From NCBI GenBank assembly GCA_017416425.1, contig JAFQCL010000030.1, positions 1 to 64,000 on the forward strand: DNA of 64,000 nt. The letters run 5' to 3'. A program made the position numbers and the translations under genes. The stretch is from Clostridia bacterium (GTDB lineage: Bacteria; Bacillota; Clostridia; Christensenellales; CAG-138). The notes beneath the pieces were generated by a model. The model worked only from the letters and a program-made list of their open reading frames with translations, was not told where the DNA came from and searched no databases. Of the stretch, positions 27,806 through 36,824 are shown one piece after another (position 1 is the first letter of the stretch; every line of letters starts with the position of its first letter).

Positions 27806-28327
27806 ATGGCAAACATCAAGATTATCGAGATGAAAGCCGCGCTTGTTTCCGAGGTTGCGGACAAGATCAAAAGAGCTCAGTCCGTAGTTGTATTTGATTA
27901 CCGTGGATTGACCGTGGAAGAGGTCACTGCGCTTCGCGTAGAAATGCGTAAAGCAGGCGTTGATTATGTTGTACTTAAGAACACAATATTTGAACGTGCG
28001 GCACGCGAGGCTGGGATATCAGAGACCGTTAACAATATGCTGAAGGGACCTTCGGCGTTTGCGTTCGGTTATGAAGATCCGGCTGCCCCGGCAAAGATAC
28101 TAAAGGAAACTATTAAAAAGGCTAAAAAATGCGAAATGAAGGGTGGCCTTATAAATGGCATCGTATCCTCTGCAAAGGATATGGATCAGCTCGCTGAGCT
28201 GCCCTCAAGAGAGGTACTCATCGCCCGTATGCTCGGCAGCATGATGTCCCCGATCACCGGTCTTGCGATCGCACTCGACCAGTTGAGAAAGAAGCTCGGT
28301 GGAGAAACCGAGTCCGCAGCTGAATAA
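27806..28327 (+). CDS. rplJ: 50S ribosomal protein L10
   Basis: A protein of 173 residues that anchors the L7/L12 stalk to 23S rRNA. The N-terminal domain has KIKRAQSVVVFDYRGLTV and VLKNTIFERA, as in other bacterial L10 proteins, and the C-terminal helix that carries L7/L12 dimers is present. AGGAGG lies before the ATG. It is first in a two-gene operon with rplL, after its leader RNA. Confidence 0.97.
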   Translation: MANIKIIEMKAALVSEVADKIKRAQSVVVFDYRGLTVEEVTALRVEMRKAGVDYVVLKNTIFERAAREAGISETVNNMLKGPSAFAFGYEDPAAPAKILKETIKKAKKCEMKGGLINGIVSSAKDMDQLAELPSREVLIARMLGSMMSPITGLAIALDQLRKKLGGETESAAE

Positions 28328-28369
28328 TCAGCAAAACCTGAAAAACAAAACTATTTGGAGGATACAATA

Positions 28370-28738
28370 ATGACTAAGCAGGAATTTATCGATTATATCA
28401 AGTCACTTACAGTTCTTGAGCTTGCAGAGCTCGTACACGCTGTAGAAGAAGAGTTTGGCGTTTCCGCAGCAGCGACCGCAGTAGCAGTAGCAGGCCCGGT
28501 AGCCGCAGCAGCAGAAGTTGAAGAGAAGACCGAGTTCGATGTCGTGCTCAAGGATGCAGGCGCTGAGAAGATCAAGGTCATCAAGGAAGTTCGTGCCCTT
28601 CTCGGCCTTGGACTTAAGGAAGCTAAGGAAGCTGTTGATGGCGTTCCGACCACCCTTAAGGAAGGTATTGCTAAGGAAGACGCAGAGAAGATCGTTAACG
28701 CTCTTAAGGCAGTTGGTGCGACCTGCGAGATTAAGTAA
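28370..28738 (+). CDS. rplL: 50S ribosomal protein L7/L12
   Basis: A protein of 122 residues that forms the ribosomal stalk and recruits translation GTPases. The N-terminal dimer domain, the alanine/valine-rich hinge ([17 protein letters not shown]) and the C-terminal domain ([20 protein letters not shown]) are all typical. The ATG at 28370 follows GGAGG by eight bases; an ATG at 28355 overlaps the ribosome binding site and is not used. Confidence 0.97.
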   Translation: MTKQEFIDYIKSLTVLELAELVHAVEEEFGVSAAATAVAVAGPVAAAAEVEEKTEFDVVLKDAGAEKIKVIKEVRALLGLGLKEAKEAVDGVPTTLKEGIAKEDAEKIVNALKAVGATCEIK

Positions 28739-28753
28739 TCAGAATATAATAGA

Positions 28754-28783
28754 AAACGGCTGGTATAATTACCGGTCGTTTTT
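28754..28783 (+). terminator. Terminator after rplL
   Basis: ACGGCTGGT pairs with ACCGGTCGT around ATAATT, with two wobbles, followed by TTTTT. Confidence 0.8.
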
Positions 28784-29065
28784 GCATTTAAGTCGCGTTT
28801 TTCAGCTTTTTACTGAAACAAGGACTTGGCGCCGGGATCATAATGACTTGAATAATATTTTAAAAGGTGATATAAATAAACATTGAGACCCTTAATATGG
28901 TTTTTGATATGAGCTCATAACAGTACGCATAATTATGAAGGGTTGATGTTCACGGCAAACTTTAAATATATAATTGAGCAAACGTAAAAATCCATGAAAA
29001 AAGGATAAGAATAGGTTCGATAGTTTTAACAACATATGCCGAGCGCTTGATTCTCGAAAGTAGCT
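28784..29065. other. AT-rich region without a recognisable gene
   Basis: No reading frame with a ribosome binding site is seen. The 3' half may hold the eroded start of the pseudogene that follows. A weak inverted repeat TTTCAG/CTGAAA occurs near 28798-28818. Confidence 0.5.
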
Positions 29066-29465
29066 TTATGTGAAGCATAGAAATAAGCTCAGTTTTGAAT
29101 TTAAAGCGCAGGGAGAGTCCTTCTGATCGAGCTTACGTTAAAGATAAAATTAAATCAAGATATTATCCTCATACTTTCCTATTGCCCATTTATCATAGCT
29201 GAGGATTAAAAGGCTTGATCTTGCCATGGCTATCAGAATTGTCAACAATGGCGTAGTAGACGGATCGTTTGACTATGATGTAGAATTGGGTCATATATTT
29301 TTCCGTATGACAAACAGCTTCTATGATACCACTATAGGCGATGAGGTCGTTGTCTATATAATCCTCAGTGCGCTCCATACTATCGATAAATACAACGATA
29401 AACTTCTGTTGCTTTCTAAGGGAATGATTTCTTTGGAAAAGTTTATTGAACAGGAAAATAGTTAA
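29066..29465 (+). pseudogene. Decayed YbjN-like gene, copy 1
   Basis: Fragments in changing frames line up with the second copy just downstream: LCEA near 29066, FEFKAQGES near 29094, then LLIELTLKIKLNQD and LSYCPFIIAED in another frame, and finally KRLDLAMAIRIVNNG and DGSFDYDVELGHIFFRMTNS in a third frame up to TAA at 29463-29465. At least two frameshifts and internal stops separate the parts. The last 79 codons are open, but they have no ribosome binding site and start inside the conserved domain. The family resembles clostridial YbjN-type proteins of unknown function; this name is an inference. Confidence 0.65.
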
Positions 29466-29478
29466 GGAGGGTATATAG

Positions 29479-29958
29479 ATATCAGATAAAAACAAGCCTG
29501 CTCTTGTATCTTATAAAAAGTGTGTATAAAACACTTTGCGAAGCACACGACAAGAGACAGTGAAAGTATGATAAGGAAGACGCGAAATTGCTGATTCATT
29601 TTAAAGCAGACGGCGATGATATTACGAAGGATTTTATAATAGTAGTAGATGGTGAGAGGCAACTTGTTAGAGTAATGTTGCCTATGCATTTTAACGTAAC
29701 AGAGGATAAGCGCGTTGAGGGTGCAATTGCTACGTGTATGGTCAACTATAGATTATCTGACGGAAGCTTTGATTATGACGTCACCGGTGGAAAGATAGCT
29801 TTCAGAATGACCGCCTCATTCAGAGAGTCACCGTGGATGGGGCGATCCAGTACCTGATTTCATTTTCCTGCACTGTGGTTGATAAATATAATGACAAGTT
29901 CCTTACTGTAAACAAGGGTTTGATCAATATCACAGATTTTATAGATATCATATCGTAA
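29479..29958 (+). pseudogene. Decayed YbjN-like gene, copy 2
   Basis: AAGGAGGG (29464-29471) is followed seven bases later by ATATCAGAT, where the expected ATG start has become ATA (I-SDKNKPALVSYKK). A frameshift follows at about 29519, then VYKTLCEAHDKRQ, a TGA at 29561-29563 where copies of this family have tryptophan, and KYDKEDAKLLIHF. The frame then stays open through DGSFDYDVTGGKIAFRM until a second frameshift near 29825. It ends VDGAIQYLIS, VDKYNDKFLTVNKG and TAA at 29956-29958. The gene has thus lost its start, gained one stop and two shifts. Confidence 0.72.
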
Positions 29959-29967
29959 TGTGCGCTC

Positions 29968-30420
29968 CTATGCTTTGAGTAAAAACTCCTCATCGGAAAT
30001 TACGCATATTCCATTTTGTTTAAGCAGGGCTGTAGTTACGCCATCGCCAGGTACAAGCCTGTTTTTAAATGTACCGTCATATATGAGCCCACATCCGCAT
30101 GAAGGGGATTTGGATTTTAATATAGCCAAATTTATACCGTACTCCTTTGCAAATAAAAGGGTACGTTCAGCTCCTGTTATAAATTGATCGGATAAATCCA
30201 GACCGGATTTTGAGACAGCTTTAGCTTTGCGGCATAATACGAGCTCACCACTTCCGGTAAGCTCAGAGGGCTCTCGCGGAAATGTAAGACCTCCCGCACA
30301 TTCAGGGCAAAAGGGCAACGCTTTCTTCTCATTACATAGTTTTATGAATGTATCGTTACCCTTTGCTTTGCCGTCGTAGCGACAGGGATGCCCCGCAAGA
30401 CATTTTGAGATAAGCAGCAT
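29968..30420 (-). CDS. DUF523 family protein
   Basis: A protein of 150 residues with the DUF523 signature: LLISKCLAGHPCRYDG at the start, FCPECAGGLTFPREP in the middle and KSKSPSCGCGLIYDGTF near the end. The conserved cysteines suggest metal or cluster binding, but no function is established. The ATG at 30420 shares one base with the stop of the upstream gene (TAATG), which indicates translational coupling; a GTG three codons earlier (30429) is also possible. Confidence 0.88.
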   Translation of the reverse strand: MLLISKCLAGHPCRYDGKAKGNDTFIKLCNEKKALPFCPECAGGLTFPREPSELTGSGELVLCRKAKAVSKSGLDLSDQFITGAERTLLFAKEYGINLAILKSKSPSCGCGLIYDGTFKNRLVPGDGVTTALLKQNGICVISDEEFLLKA

Positions 30421-30749
30421 TATTCCCACTCGATCGCGCCGATGCTGGCAAGGTATTCTTCAGCATAATCCATATAGTCTTCAACGAGCCTCATGGCATA
30501 TGCCTTGTACTGTGAATAATTTGTAAGCACAGCTTTTTTTAGCAATTCAAATGCTTTCTCCTCATCATAATCGGCGCCATCATATACTCCATCATCATTC
30601 ATGTACTGATCATCGGTGTTTATAAGCAGTGTTATGATGGCATCAAGTTCCTCATTAGGTATGAACAAGAAGTCGCCGTTATTGATAAATTTTTCCATAA
30701 TTGACGTTTTTCCGTCCAAAAGATCGATTTCGATGTAGTTTTCGTCCAT
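30420..30749 (-). CDS. Acidic hypothetical protein
   Basis: A 109-residue acidic protein that I do not recognise. It has a run of aspartate and tyrosine in the middle (NDDGVYDGADYDEE) and two probable amphipathic helices (KAFELLKKAVL, AYAMRLVEDYMDYAEEYL). It lacks a signal peptide and membrane segments. GAGGTATAAC precedes the ATG. It is translated just before DUF523 and follows the amidohydrolase gene by 22 bases, so the three form a likely operon. Confidence 0.7.
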   Translation of the reverse strand: MDENYIEIDLLDGKTSIMEKFINNGDFLFIPNEELDAIITLLINTDDQYMNDDGVYDGADYDEEKAFELLKKAVLTNYSQYKAYAMRLVEDYMDYAEEYLASIGAIEWE

Positions 30750-30770
30750 GTTATACCTCTTTTTTATTTA

Positions 30771-31931
30771 TTATGTAAGCCCCAAAAAGCCGCAGTAAGC
30801 AAGTAGTTCAGAGCCATAGCGCAGGGCTTCGTTATTTGTAGAAAACCTGTTACTATGCCATGGGAAATTTTGTTTGTCCATATAGCCCGAACCCAGCCAA
30901 TAGAAAAAGGTTGGAGCTATTACGCTATATTCAGAAAAATCCTCAGAAGCAAGGCAGGGATTGCTTTCCATGATGCAATCATCACCCATGGCTTTATGAG
31001 CAATTATTTTGGCGCGCCGATACATTTCATTTGAATTGATGATAGCAGGCCCATGGTTTATAAGCTCAAATTCACCTGTGCAGCCGTAAGCCATGGGAAC
31101 ATGCTTTACAATATCACCTATACGGCTCATGAGAATATCTCGGACTTCATCTGTATAAGAGCGTAAACTACCGGTTATTATAACCTCATCTACCGGGTGA
31201 TTATTCTCATTACCTCCATTTATGGAGCATATTGTAAGTACCGCAGTATCAAGTGGAGCAATATTGCGGCTTACAATGGTGTTCAGAGCTGTTATTGTTG
31301 CGGCTGATGCGAGTATGGTATCCTTGCATTTTTCGGGCATGGAGCTATGTCCGCCTTTTCCGTGTATTTTAATGCGAATGTTATCTTTAGCAGACATTAG
31401 CGGCCCTTCTTTTACTACTACTTTGCCTGCGGGAATTTCAGTTCGGTTATGCAGACCATACATAGCATCAAAAGGGTGCTTTTCAAAAAATCCGGATGAT
31501 ATGAGATCGCGTGCGCCAAAGTTTAATTCCTCCGCATGCTGAAACACCAACATAACATCAAAAGGAGGCTTTTGGCGAGATAATAAAAGAGCAGCTCCAA
31601 GTAAGCAAGCCGTATGGAAATCATGACCACAACCATGCATAACATTGGGTACGGATGATATGGGGTAATCGGCGGGCTCCTCTTGATAAGGCAAAGCATC
31701 TATATCCGCGCGAAGCGCTATTACCTTTGAAGAATCATGACCGCGAATAAGTCCTACAGCGCCTGTTGGTTTGCCCGTATCCAGCAGCTCAATGTTAAGG
31801 CAAGTAAGGAAGTCCTTTATAAGGGCGGTCGTTTTATGCTCATGTAGGGATAATTCGGGATGAGCATGAAGATACTCCTTGATACGCAATATATTTGAAA
31901 AATCGGTATCGGTAAGGCGATATAGATTCAA
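30771..31931 (-). CDS. M20 family amidohydrolase
   Basis: A metallo-amidohydrolase of 386 residues of the M20D branch, which removes acyl groups from amino acids or peptides (N-acetyl-amino acid, hippurate or aminobenzoyl-glutamate-like substrates). The metal site is visible: GCGHDFHTACLLGAA, QHAEELNFGARDLI and the later LHNRTEI, with HGKGGHSSMPEKC marking the dimerisation domain and SEDFSEYS near the end. It is first in the three-gene run toward DUF523. The exact substrate is unknown. Confidence 0.9.
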   Translation of the reverse strand: MNLYRLTDTDFSNILRIKEYLHAHPELSLHEHKTTALIKDFLTCLNIELLDTGKPTGAVGLIRGHDSSKVIALRADIDALPYQEEPADYPISSVPNVMHGCGHDFHTACLLGAALLLSRQKPPFDVMLVFQHAEELNFGARDLISSGFFEKHPFDAMYGLHNRTEIPAGKVVVKEGPLMSAKDNIRIKIHGKGGHSSMPEKCKDTILASAATITALNTIVSRNIAPLDTAVLTICSINGGNENNHPVDEVIITGSLRSYTDEVRDILMSRIGDIVKHVPMAYGCTGEFELINHGPAIINSNEMYRRAKIIAHKAMGDDCIMESNPCLASEDFSEYSVIAPTFFYWLGSGYMDKQNFPWHSNRFSTNNEALRYGSELLAYCGFLGLT

Positions 31932-32163
31932 TTAGTCCTCCAAGTGCCGGGAGCGATGCAAGCTCAAGGCAAGTTTTTACAGAATTGTAGCACTAAAACA
32001 AAAATTATGCAAGCAAATATTGCGATTTATCGATATAACTCGGATAAAAGCTAAGGCGCCTCCAAAGTCAATAAAATAAAAATATACGAGAGTACTTTTT
32101 AAGATAAACAAAGCATAAATGCATATCCATAGCGTAAAAATGAAAGATATATGAAAAAAAGTG
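31932..32163. other. Intergenic region without a recognised feature
   Basis: AT-rich, with no frame that has a ribosome binding site. It separates the divergent amidohydrolase and tRNA-Thr genes, and the tRNA promoter starts at its right edge. Confidence 0.5.
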
Positions 32164-32192
32164 TTGCAAAATGAAACAAGGTGCTTTATAAT
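32164..32192 (+). promoter_or_regulatory. Promoter of tRNA-Thr(GGT)
   Basis: TTGCAA (32164-32169), 17 bases, TATAAT (32187-32192), 31 bases before the tRNA. Confidence 0.8.
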
Positions 32193-32223
32193 ACAAAAGT
32201 CGCAAGTTTAAAGCGGCCATAGT

Positions 32224-32299
32224 GCTGATATAGCTCAGTCGGTAGAGCGCGTCATTGGTAATGACGAGGTCCCCGGTCCGAATCCGGGTATCAGCTCCA
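32224..32299 (+). tRNA. tRNA-Thr (anticodon GGT)
   Basis: A complete cloverleaf of 76 bases. The acceptor stem is GCTGATA/TATCAGC, the anticodon arm is CGTCA-TTGGTAA-TGACG, giving anticodon GGT, and the T arm is CCCGG-TCCGAAT-CCGGG. The discriminator is T, and CCA is encoded (32297-32299). Confidence 0.95.
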
Positions 32300-32300
32300 G

Positions 32301-32332
32301 AAAAACTCCATCGCTATAGCGATGGAGTTTTT
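32301..32332 (+). terminator. Terminator after tRNA-Thr
   Basis: ACTCCATCGC pairs with GCGATGGAGT around TATA, with A5 on the left and T5 on the right, so it can act in both directions. Confidence 0.88.
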
Positions 32333-32626
32333 AAGTACATTTTCATTCTGTAAGAAAATGGCTTGTAAATAAGTATTCACTTTGTAATTGTGAATTTAAT
32401 GCCTAGCAAGGTGAAATATTCCATTAATAGTATTTCAAAGTACAGATCGGGTAAAAACGTAAATAATTATTACTCTTAGCTCATACTTCTGCATCATTGC
32501 GCTATCAGAGCGCCTTCTTTATCTTCGAATAATTTTTTACTAAACATGATCACCAATCAAAATCCGATATAGTTATATGAACAGGGGCGTGATTAAATGA
32601 AAAGTCTTCGCATATGCATTACAAAT
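32333..32626. other. Gene-free region before yqfC
   Basis: AT-rich. It should hold the sporulation promoter of the yqfC operon, but I could not identify a convincing SigE-type -35/-10 pair. Confidence 0.45.
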
Positions 32627-32639
32627 GGAGGATCAGGGG

Positions 32640-32939
32640 ATGAAAAAAAGAGTAAAGCGATCTTTTAAGATACGTATGGGAAATCGAATTGCACAGGAGC
32701 TTGAGCTTCCGGTAGACGTGATAGGCGATACTCCAAGAATAACGCTATTAGGCAGCGAACATGCAGAGATAAAAAATCATAAAGGTGTGTTTTCTTATGA
32801 TAGTAGCTCAATACGTCTTGAAACGAACTTGGGGCTTATCGAAATAAAAGGTGACAAACTTGAGATCGGGGAAATAAATGCTGAAAGACTGCTGGTAAGC
32901 GGGAAAATTATAGGGGTTAACTTTTTGGATATAAGTTAA
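32640..32939 (+). CDS. yqfC: Sporulation protein YqfC
   Basis: A 99-residue protein of the YabP/YqfC family, close in size to B. subtilis YqfC (93). The beta-rich pattern LPVDVIGDTPRITLLGSEHA, NHKGVFSYDSSSIRL and LEIGEINAERLLVSGKI is typical. In Bacilli the gene is made in the mother cell under SigE. The ATG at 32640 follows GGAGG by eight bases. It is followed by yqfD and phoH in the conserved order. Confidence 0.92.
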   Translation: MKKRVKRSFKIRMGNRIAQELELPVDVIGDTPRITLLGSEHAEIKNHKGVFSYDSSSIRLETNLGLIEIKGDKLEIGEINAERLLVSGKIIGVNFLDIS

Positions 32940-33009
32940 AAGAAAATGGCAGACGTATCTCATGTAATATGGATGAAATTACTACAAAAAGCGGTGGAAT
33001 GGTGATAAA

Positions 33010-34167
33010 ATGTCGAGTTTGATATGGAAAAATATTTTAGGTTATGTTATTATAAGGGTGGATGGATATAATCTGGAATCATTTGTCAATCGATGTACCT
33101 GTTATGGCATTGGAATTTGGGGCATAAGACGTATTTCACTAAATTCAATGCAGGTGCGGATGCTTGCAGAGGATTTTTATCGCGTGAGAAAAGCCATACG
33201 TGGTATTGGATGTAAAGTGCATATTATTGGAAGACAGGGCGTGCCGTTTAGACTCAAACGAAAGCGAGCGGTATTTGCGCTAGGACTGATCGCAGTGATA
33301 ATTGCTATATTTGCTTTATCAAGATATGTGTGGGTAATAGAAGTAGACGGTTGCAGCAGGATCGACGAGGCGGAGATATTGTCTTATATTAAAGACTTGG
33401 GACTTGATCTTGGAACCTTGAAATCAGGGATAAATACTACAGATATAGCGGGGGATATTACGAAAAGGGATGAGCGTATTGCCTGGACAGGTGTTGAAAT
33501 AGATGGAATAAGGCTCAAGGTAAATATAGTTGAGACTGAGCCGCAAAATATAGTCGATATAAGCACACCTACAAGCGTTTATGCCAAAAAAGACGGAGTA
33601 ATTGTCAGCGTTTTATCAAATGGCGGCAAGCCTTGTGTAACGGTCGGTCAGGCTGTTAAAAAAGGTGATCTGCTCATAAACGGAAATCTGACATCTGAGG
33701 AAGGAAAGGAGCTTTTGGTGCATGCTTCCGGAGAGGTGATGGCAAAGGTGTTGTATAGCGCTGAGGCCACGGTATATCCAAACATGGAAGCAGTGATACG
33801 TACAGGCAATTTAGCCAAGCATATTGAGATAGAACTTCTTGGTATAAAACTTTTTTCAAGGGCGCCTTTTCTCGATTACGAAACTGCATTACGCTATGAA
33901 AAAAGGCTGGCTGGTTGCGTTATTCCGGTTACAATACGCTTTTTTGACTGTTTTGAGCTATCAATGGGCATGAAGACCCTTACCGAGGATGAAATGTACT
34001 CTCGCGCAAAAGCTGAAGCTCAAACAAAACTTCGCGCAAGCATTCCGGAAAATGTTGCAATACTATCAAGGTCGGTAGATATCTTGAAAAATGATGATGG
34101 ATCAATAACTGTGGTAATATCCATAATTGCTGAAGAAAATATTGCCGATATAAAAACTATAGGATAG
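33010..34167 (+). CDS. yqfD: Sporulation protein YqfD
   Basis: A membrane protein of 385 residues. After a cytoplasmic domain of about 88 residues a single transmembrane helix is visible (AVFALGLIAVIIAIFALS). The next part, VWVIEVDGCSRIDEAEILSYIKDLG, is a POTRA-like domain facing outside, and the C-terminal half is beta-rich (KKGDLLINGNL, IELLGIKLFSRAPF). YqfD is needed for efficient spore formation in the mother cell. It lies between yqfC and phoH as in most spore formers. Confidence 0.93.
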   Translation: MSSLIWKNILGYVIIRVDGYNLESFVNRCTCYGIGIWGIRRISLNSMQVRMLAEDFYRVRKAIRGIGCKVHIIGRQGVPFRLKRKRAVFALGLIAVIIAIFALSRYVWVIEVDGCSRIDEAEILSYIKDLGLDLGTLKSGINTTDIAGDITKRDERIAWTGVEIDGIRLKVNIVETEPQNIVDISTPTSVYAKKDGVIVSVLSNGGKPCVTVGQAVKKGDLLINGNLTSEEGKELLVHASGEVMAKVLYSAEATVYPNMEAVIRTGNLAKHIEIELLGIKLFSRAPFLDYETALRYEKRLAGCVIPVTIRFFDCFELSMGMKTLTEDEMYSRAKAEAQTKLRASIPENVAILSRSVDILKNDDGSITVVISIIAEENIADIKTIG

Positions 34168-34178
34168 AGGAGAAGGAT

Positions 34179-35192
34179 ATGACAGACGGACAAAGCGCTA
34201 ATAAGGTGGAAAGATACGTAAATGCTGATTCCATGGAAGAAATAATGCATCTTTTTGGTGTCTTTGATGAAAACGTAGCAATACTTGAAACTGAAACTGG
34301 CGCGAAGATCACTATTGATTCAGATATGATAAAGCTGAGCGGTACCGAAGAACAGGCAGAGCTGGCAAGTACGGTGATAAACAAACTGCTTCTAATGATA
34401 AGGCGAAAAGAAGCGATTGATAGAAGCCGCATAAGGTATGCTATAGACCTTGCAAAAGAGGGTAATGCGGATCTTATTGAGGAACTGATGGATGATGTTA
34501 TTGCTTTTACAAACAGAGGAAGACAAATAAAATGTAAGACGCTTGGCCAAAAGCGCTATGTTTCAGCTCTAAAGCATCATACTGTCGTGTTTGGTGTGGG
34601 TCCTGCGGGAACGGGTAAGACATATCTTGCGGTAGCTATGGCTGTGCTTGCGTTTAAGAACAAAGAGGTATCTAAGATAATTTTAACAAGACCTGCTGTT
34701 GAAGCGGGAGAAAAGCTTGGATTTTTACCAGGCGATCTTCAAAACAAGGTAGATCCGTATCTAAGACCCCTTTATGATGCACTTTATGATTTCCTGGGTG
34801 CGGAAGGATTTAAAACGCTTAATGAAAGAGGCTGCATCGAAGTGGCGCCGCTTGCCTATATGCGTGGGCGAACATTAACTGATGCTTATATAATACTTGA
34901 TGAGGCGCAGAACTGTACTATAGAGCAGATGAAGATGTTCTTAACCAGATTTGGGGAGGGTTCAAGAGTAGTTGTAACGGGAGATATCACACAGATCGAT
35001 CTACCTCGTGATAAAAAAAGTGGGCTTGTACATGCGATTGATATTTTAAACGATGTAGATGGAATAAGCATCGTTCGCCTGACACACAAAGATGTTGTAC
35101 GTCATGAGATGGTACAGAAGATAATACAGGCTTATGAGCATGCTCAAAAACGTGAACCACAAAAGGAAAACAGGGAAGCTCAAAGGCAATAA
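34179..35192 (+). CDS. phoH: PhoH family ATPase
   Basis: A protein of 337 residues. An N-terminal KH-like domain (residues 15-75) is followed by the PhoH ATPase: Walker A GVGPAGTGKTYLAVAMAV, Walker B AYIILDEAQNCT and the sensor VTGDITQIDLP. Its neighbour ybeY is the usual partner, and both are tied to ribosome or RNA quality control. It is cotranscribed with yqfD (11 bases apart) and pgpH. Confidence 0.93.
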   Translation: MTDGQSANKVERYVNADSMEEIMHLFGVFDENVAILETETGAKITIDSDMIKLSGTEEQAELASTVINKLLLMIRRKEAIDRSRIRYAIDLAKEGNADLIEELMDDVIAFTNRGRQIKCKTLGQKRYVSALKHHTVVFGVGPAGTGKTYLAVAMAVLAFKNKEVSKIILTRPAVEAGEKLGFLPGDLQNKVDPYLRPLYDALYDFLGAEGFKTLNERGCIEVAPLAYMRGRTLTDAYIILDEAQNCTIEQMKMFLTRFGEGSRVVVTGDITQIDLPRDKKSGLVHAIDILNDVDGISIVRLTHKDVVRHEMVQKIIQAYEHAQKREPQKENREAQRQ

Positions 35193-35231
35193 TATAGAAA
35201 TAGTATACATAAAGCAAAAGGAGATAGCGTT

Positions 35232-36824
35232 ATGGATAAGGGCGGCAGCAAAACATCGCATAGAAAGGTGATTTTTAGCATCATACTTATTTTTATAATG
35301 CTGGCTGTGACGGCATTTGTTTGTGCTTTCACGCTTACGCCGAAGCGATTCAGCGTTTCCGTTGGAGATGAGATGCCTGAGACAGTGAGGGCAGATGTTA
35401 CTATAAGGGATAGTACCACAGGCGAGATTATATATGATAAAGGGGATGTTGTGATCTCAGAGGGCGCCACGATTACTCATTATGATATGACGATACTGGA
35501 AAGCCTTGATCTTATAAAGGAGAAGGCTTCGGATGTAGCGCTTTATATTGGAATCTCGCTCATACTTATAGGAGCTTGTGCTGTATTTGTGGCATTTGCT
35601 ATGCAGAGCGATAAAGCGGTTCTTATTAATCCAAGATATATGACGATCGTTGCGCTTTCTGTTATAATTACAATGATTATTTCGCTGGGTCTAAAGAGGC
35701 TTTCGGTATTTATAATTCCTGCCACGCTTTCTGTTTTGCTTATATCACTACTTATAAATAGAAGGACGGCTTATGGGCTTTTAATATTTTCAAGCATTGC
35801 CGTTGGGCTATTAGCCGGTGAAAAGGGAGTTGTGTTTAATGGAACTAGTACCGTAATGATGGTGGCTACGCTTATATCAGGCAGTATTGCAATACCCCTT
35901 ATGCGTAATAAACATAATAGAGGCTCGCTGTTGGTAGGCGGAAGTATAGCTGCCATTGTAAATGGTCTTTGTATAGTCGTATGCATGTTGATATCGATGC
36001 AATCGTTAGAGGTAATACTAATAAGTGGTGCATATGGCCTTGCTGGCGGTATACTGTCTACGGTGCTTTGTGTGGGCACAATGCCTGTATGGGAGAATAT
36101 TTTTGATATAACTACTCCATCCAGACTCTACGAGCTTACAAACGCGAACCATCCTTTGCTAAAGCAGCTTATGACTGAGGCTCCGGGAACTTATCATCAT
36201 AGTGTTATGGTAGCGTTGCTAGCAGAGTCTGCTGCGCAGGTCATCGGGGCCAATTCCGCGCTCGCAAGGGTAGGTGGCTATTATCATGATGTGGGCAAGC
36301 TTAGAAGACCTCTTTATTTCCGTGAAAATCAGTCCCAAGAAAATATACATGATACACTGTCGCCGAGCGAGAGTGCATCCATTATAATCGCACATCAGGC
36401 GGATAGTGTTGCAATACTAAAAAAGGCGAAACTCCCCGGTGATGTAATAAAAATAGCATCCGAACATCATGGAAACGCACTGATGACGTATTTTTACTCT
36501 AAGGCAAAGGCTGACGATCCTAGTGTTACGCAGAGGGGCTTCAGATATACGGGAAATCGGCCATCCAGCGCTGAATCGGCCATAGTAATGCTTGCAGATT
36601 GCTGTGAGGCGGCAGTACGTTCGCTCAAAACTACCGATAAGTCTGAGATTGAAGCTATGGTACATAAGGTCATAAGCAGCAAGTATCAGGATAAGGATAG
36701 CATGCTTATGAACAGCCCTCTTACACTTCAGCAGATATCTGCCATTGAGCGTGCGTTTTTAAAGACTTTTAACGGAATCTTGCATGATCGTGTGAAATAT
36801 CCGGAGATGGATAAGCAGTCATGA
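35232..36824 (+). CDS. pgpH: HD-domain cyclic-di-AMP phosphodiesterase, PgpH-type, with a short ectodomain
   Basis: A membrane protein of 530 residues. One N-terminal helix (FSIILIFIMLAVTAFVCAFTL), a short outside segment of about 70 residues, several membrane helices (residues ~105-285) and a C-terminal HD domain (GTYHHSVMVALLAES, GGYYHDVGKLRRP, SEHHGNALMTYFY). Family members such as B. subtilis YqfF have about 710 residues and a large 7TMR-HDED ectodomain, most of which is absent here. The HD residues are intact, so hydrolysis of c-di-AMP is likely. It overlaps ybeY by four bases (ATGA). Confidence 0.9.
   Translation: MDKGGSKTSHRKVIFSIILIFIMLAVTAFVCAFTLTPKRFSVSVGDEMPETVRADVTIRDSTTGEIIYDKGDVVISEGATITHYDMTILESLDLIKEKASDVALYIGISLILIGACAVFVAFAMQSDKAVLINPRYMTIVALSVIITMIISLGLKRLSVFIIPATLSVLLISLLINRRTAYGLLIFSSIAVGLLAGEKGVVFNGTSTVMMVATLISGSIAIPLMRNKHNRGSLLVGGSIAAIVNGLCIVVCMLISMQSLEVILISGAYGLAGGILSTVLCVGTMPVWENIFDITTPSRLYELTNANHPLLKQLMTEAPGTYHHSVMVALLAESAAQVIGANSALARVGGYYHDVGKLRRPLYFRENQSQENIHDTLSPSESASIIIAHQADSVAILKKAKLPGDVIKIASEHHGNALMTYFYSKAKADDPSVTQRGFRYTGNRPSSAESAIVMLADCCEAAVRSLKTTDKSEIEAMVHKVISSKYQDKDSMLMNSPLTLQQISAIERAFLKTFNGILHDRVKYPEMDKQS

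Noticed and set aside
29226..29465. An open frame of 79 codons that could be called a small gene
   Set aside because: It starts inside the conserved domain of a broken gene, has no ribosome binding site, and its earlier parts are present upstream in other frames.
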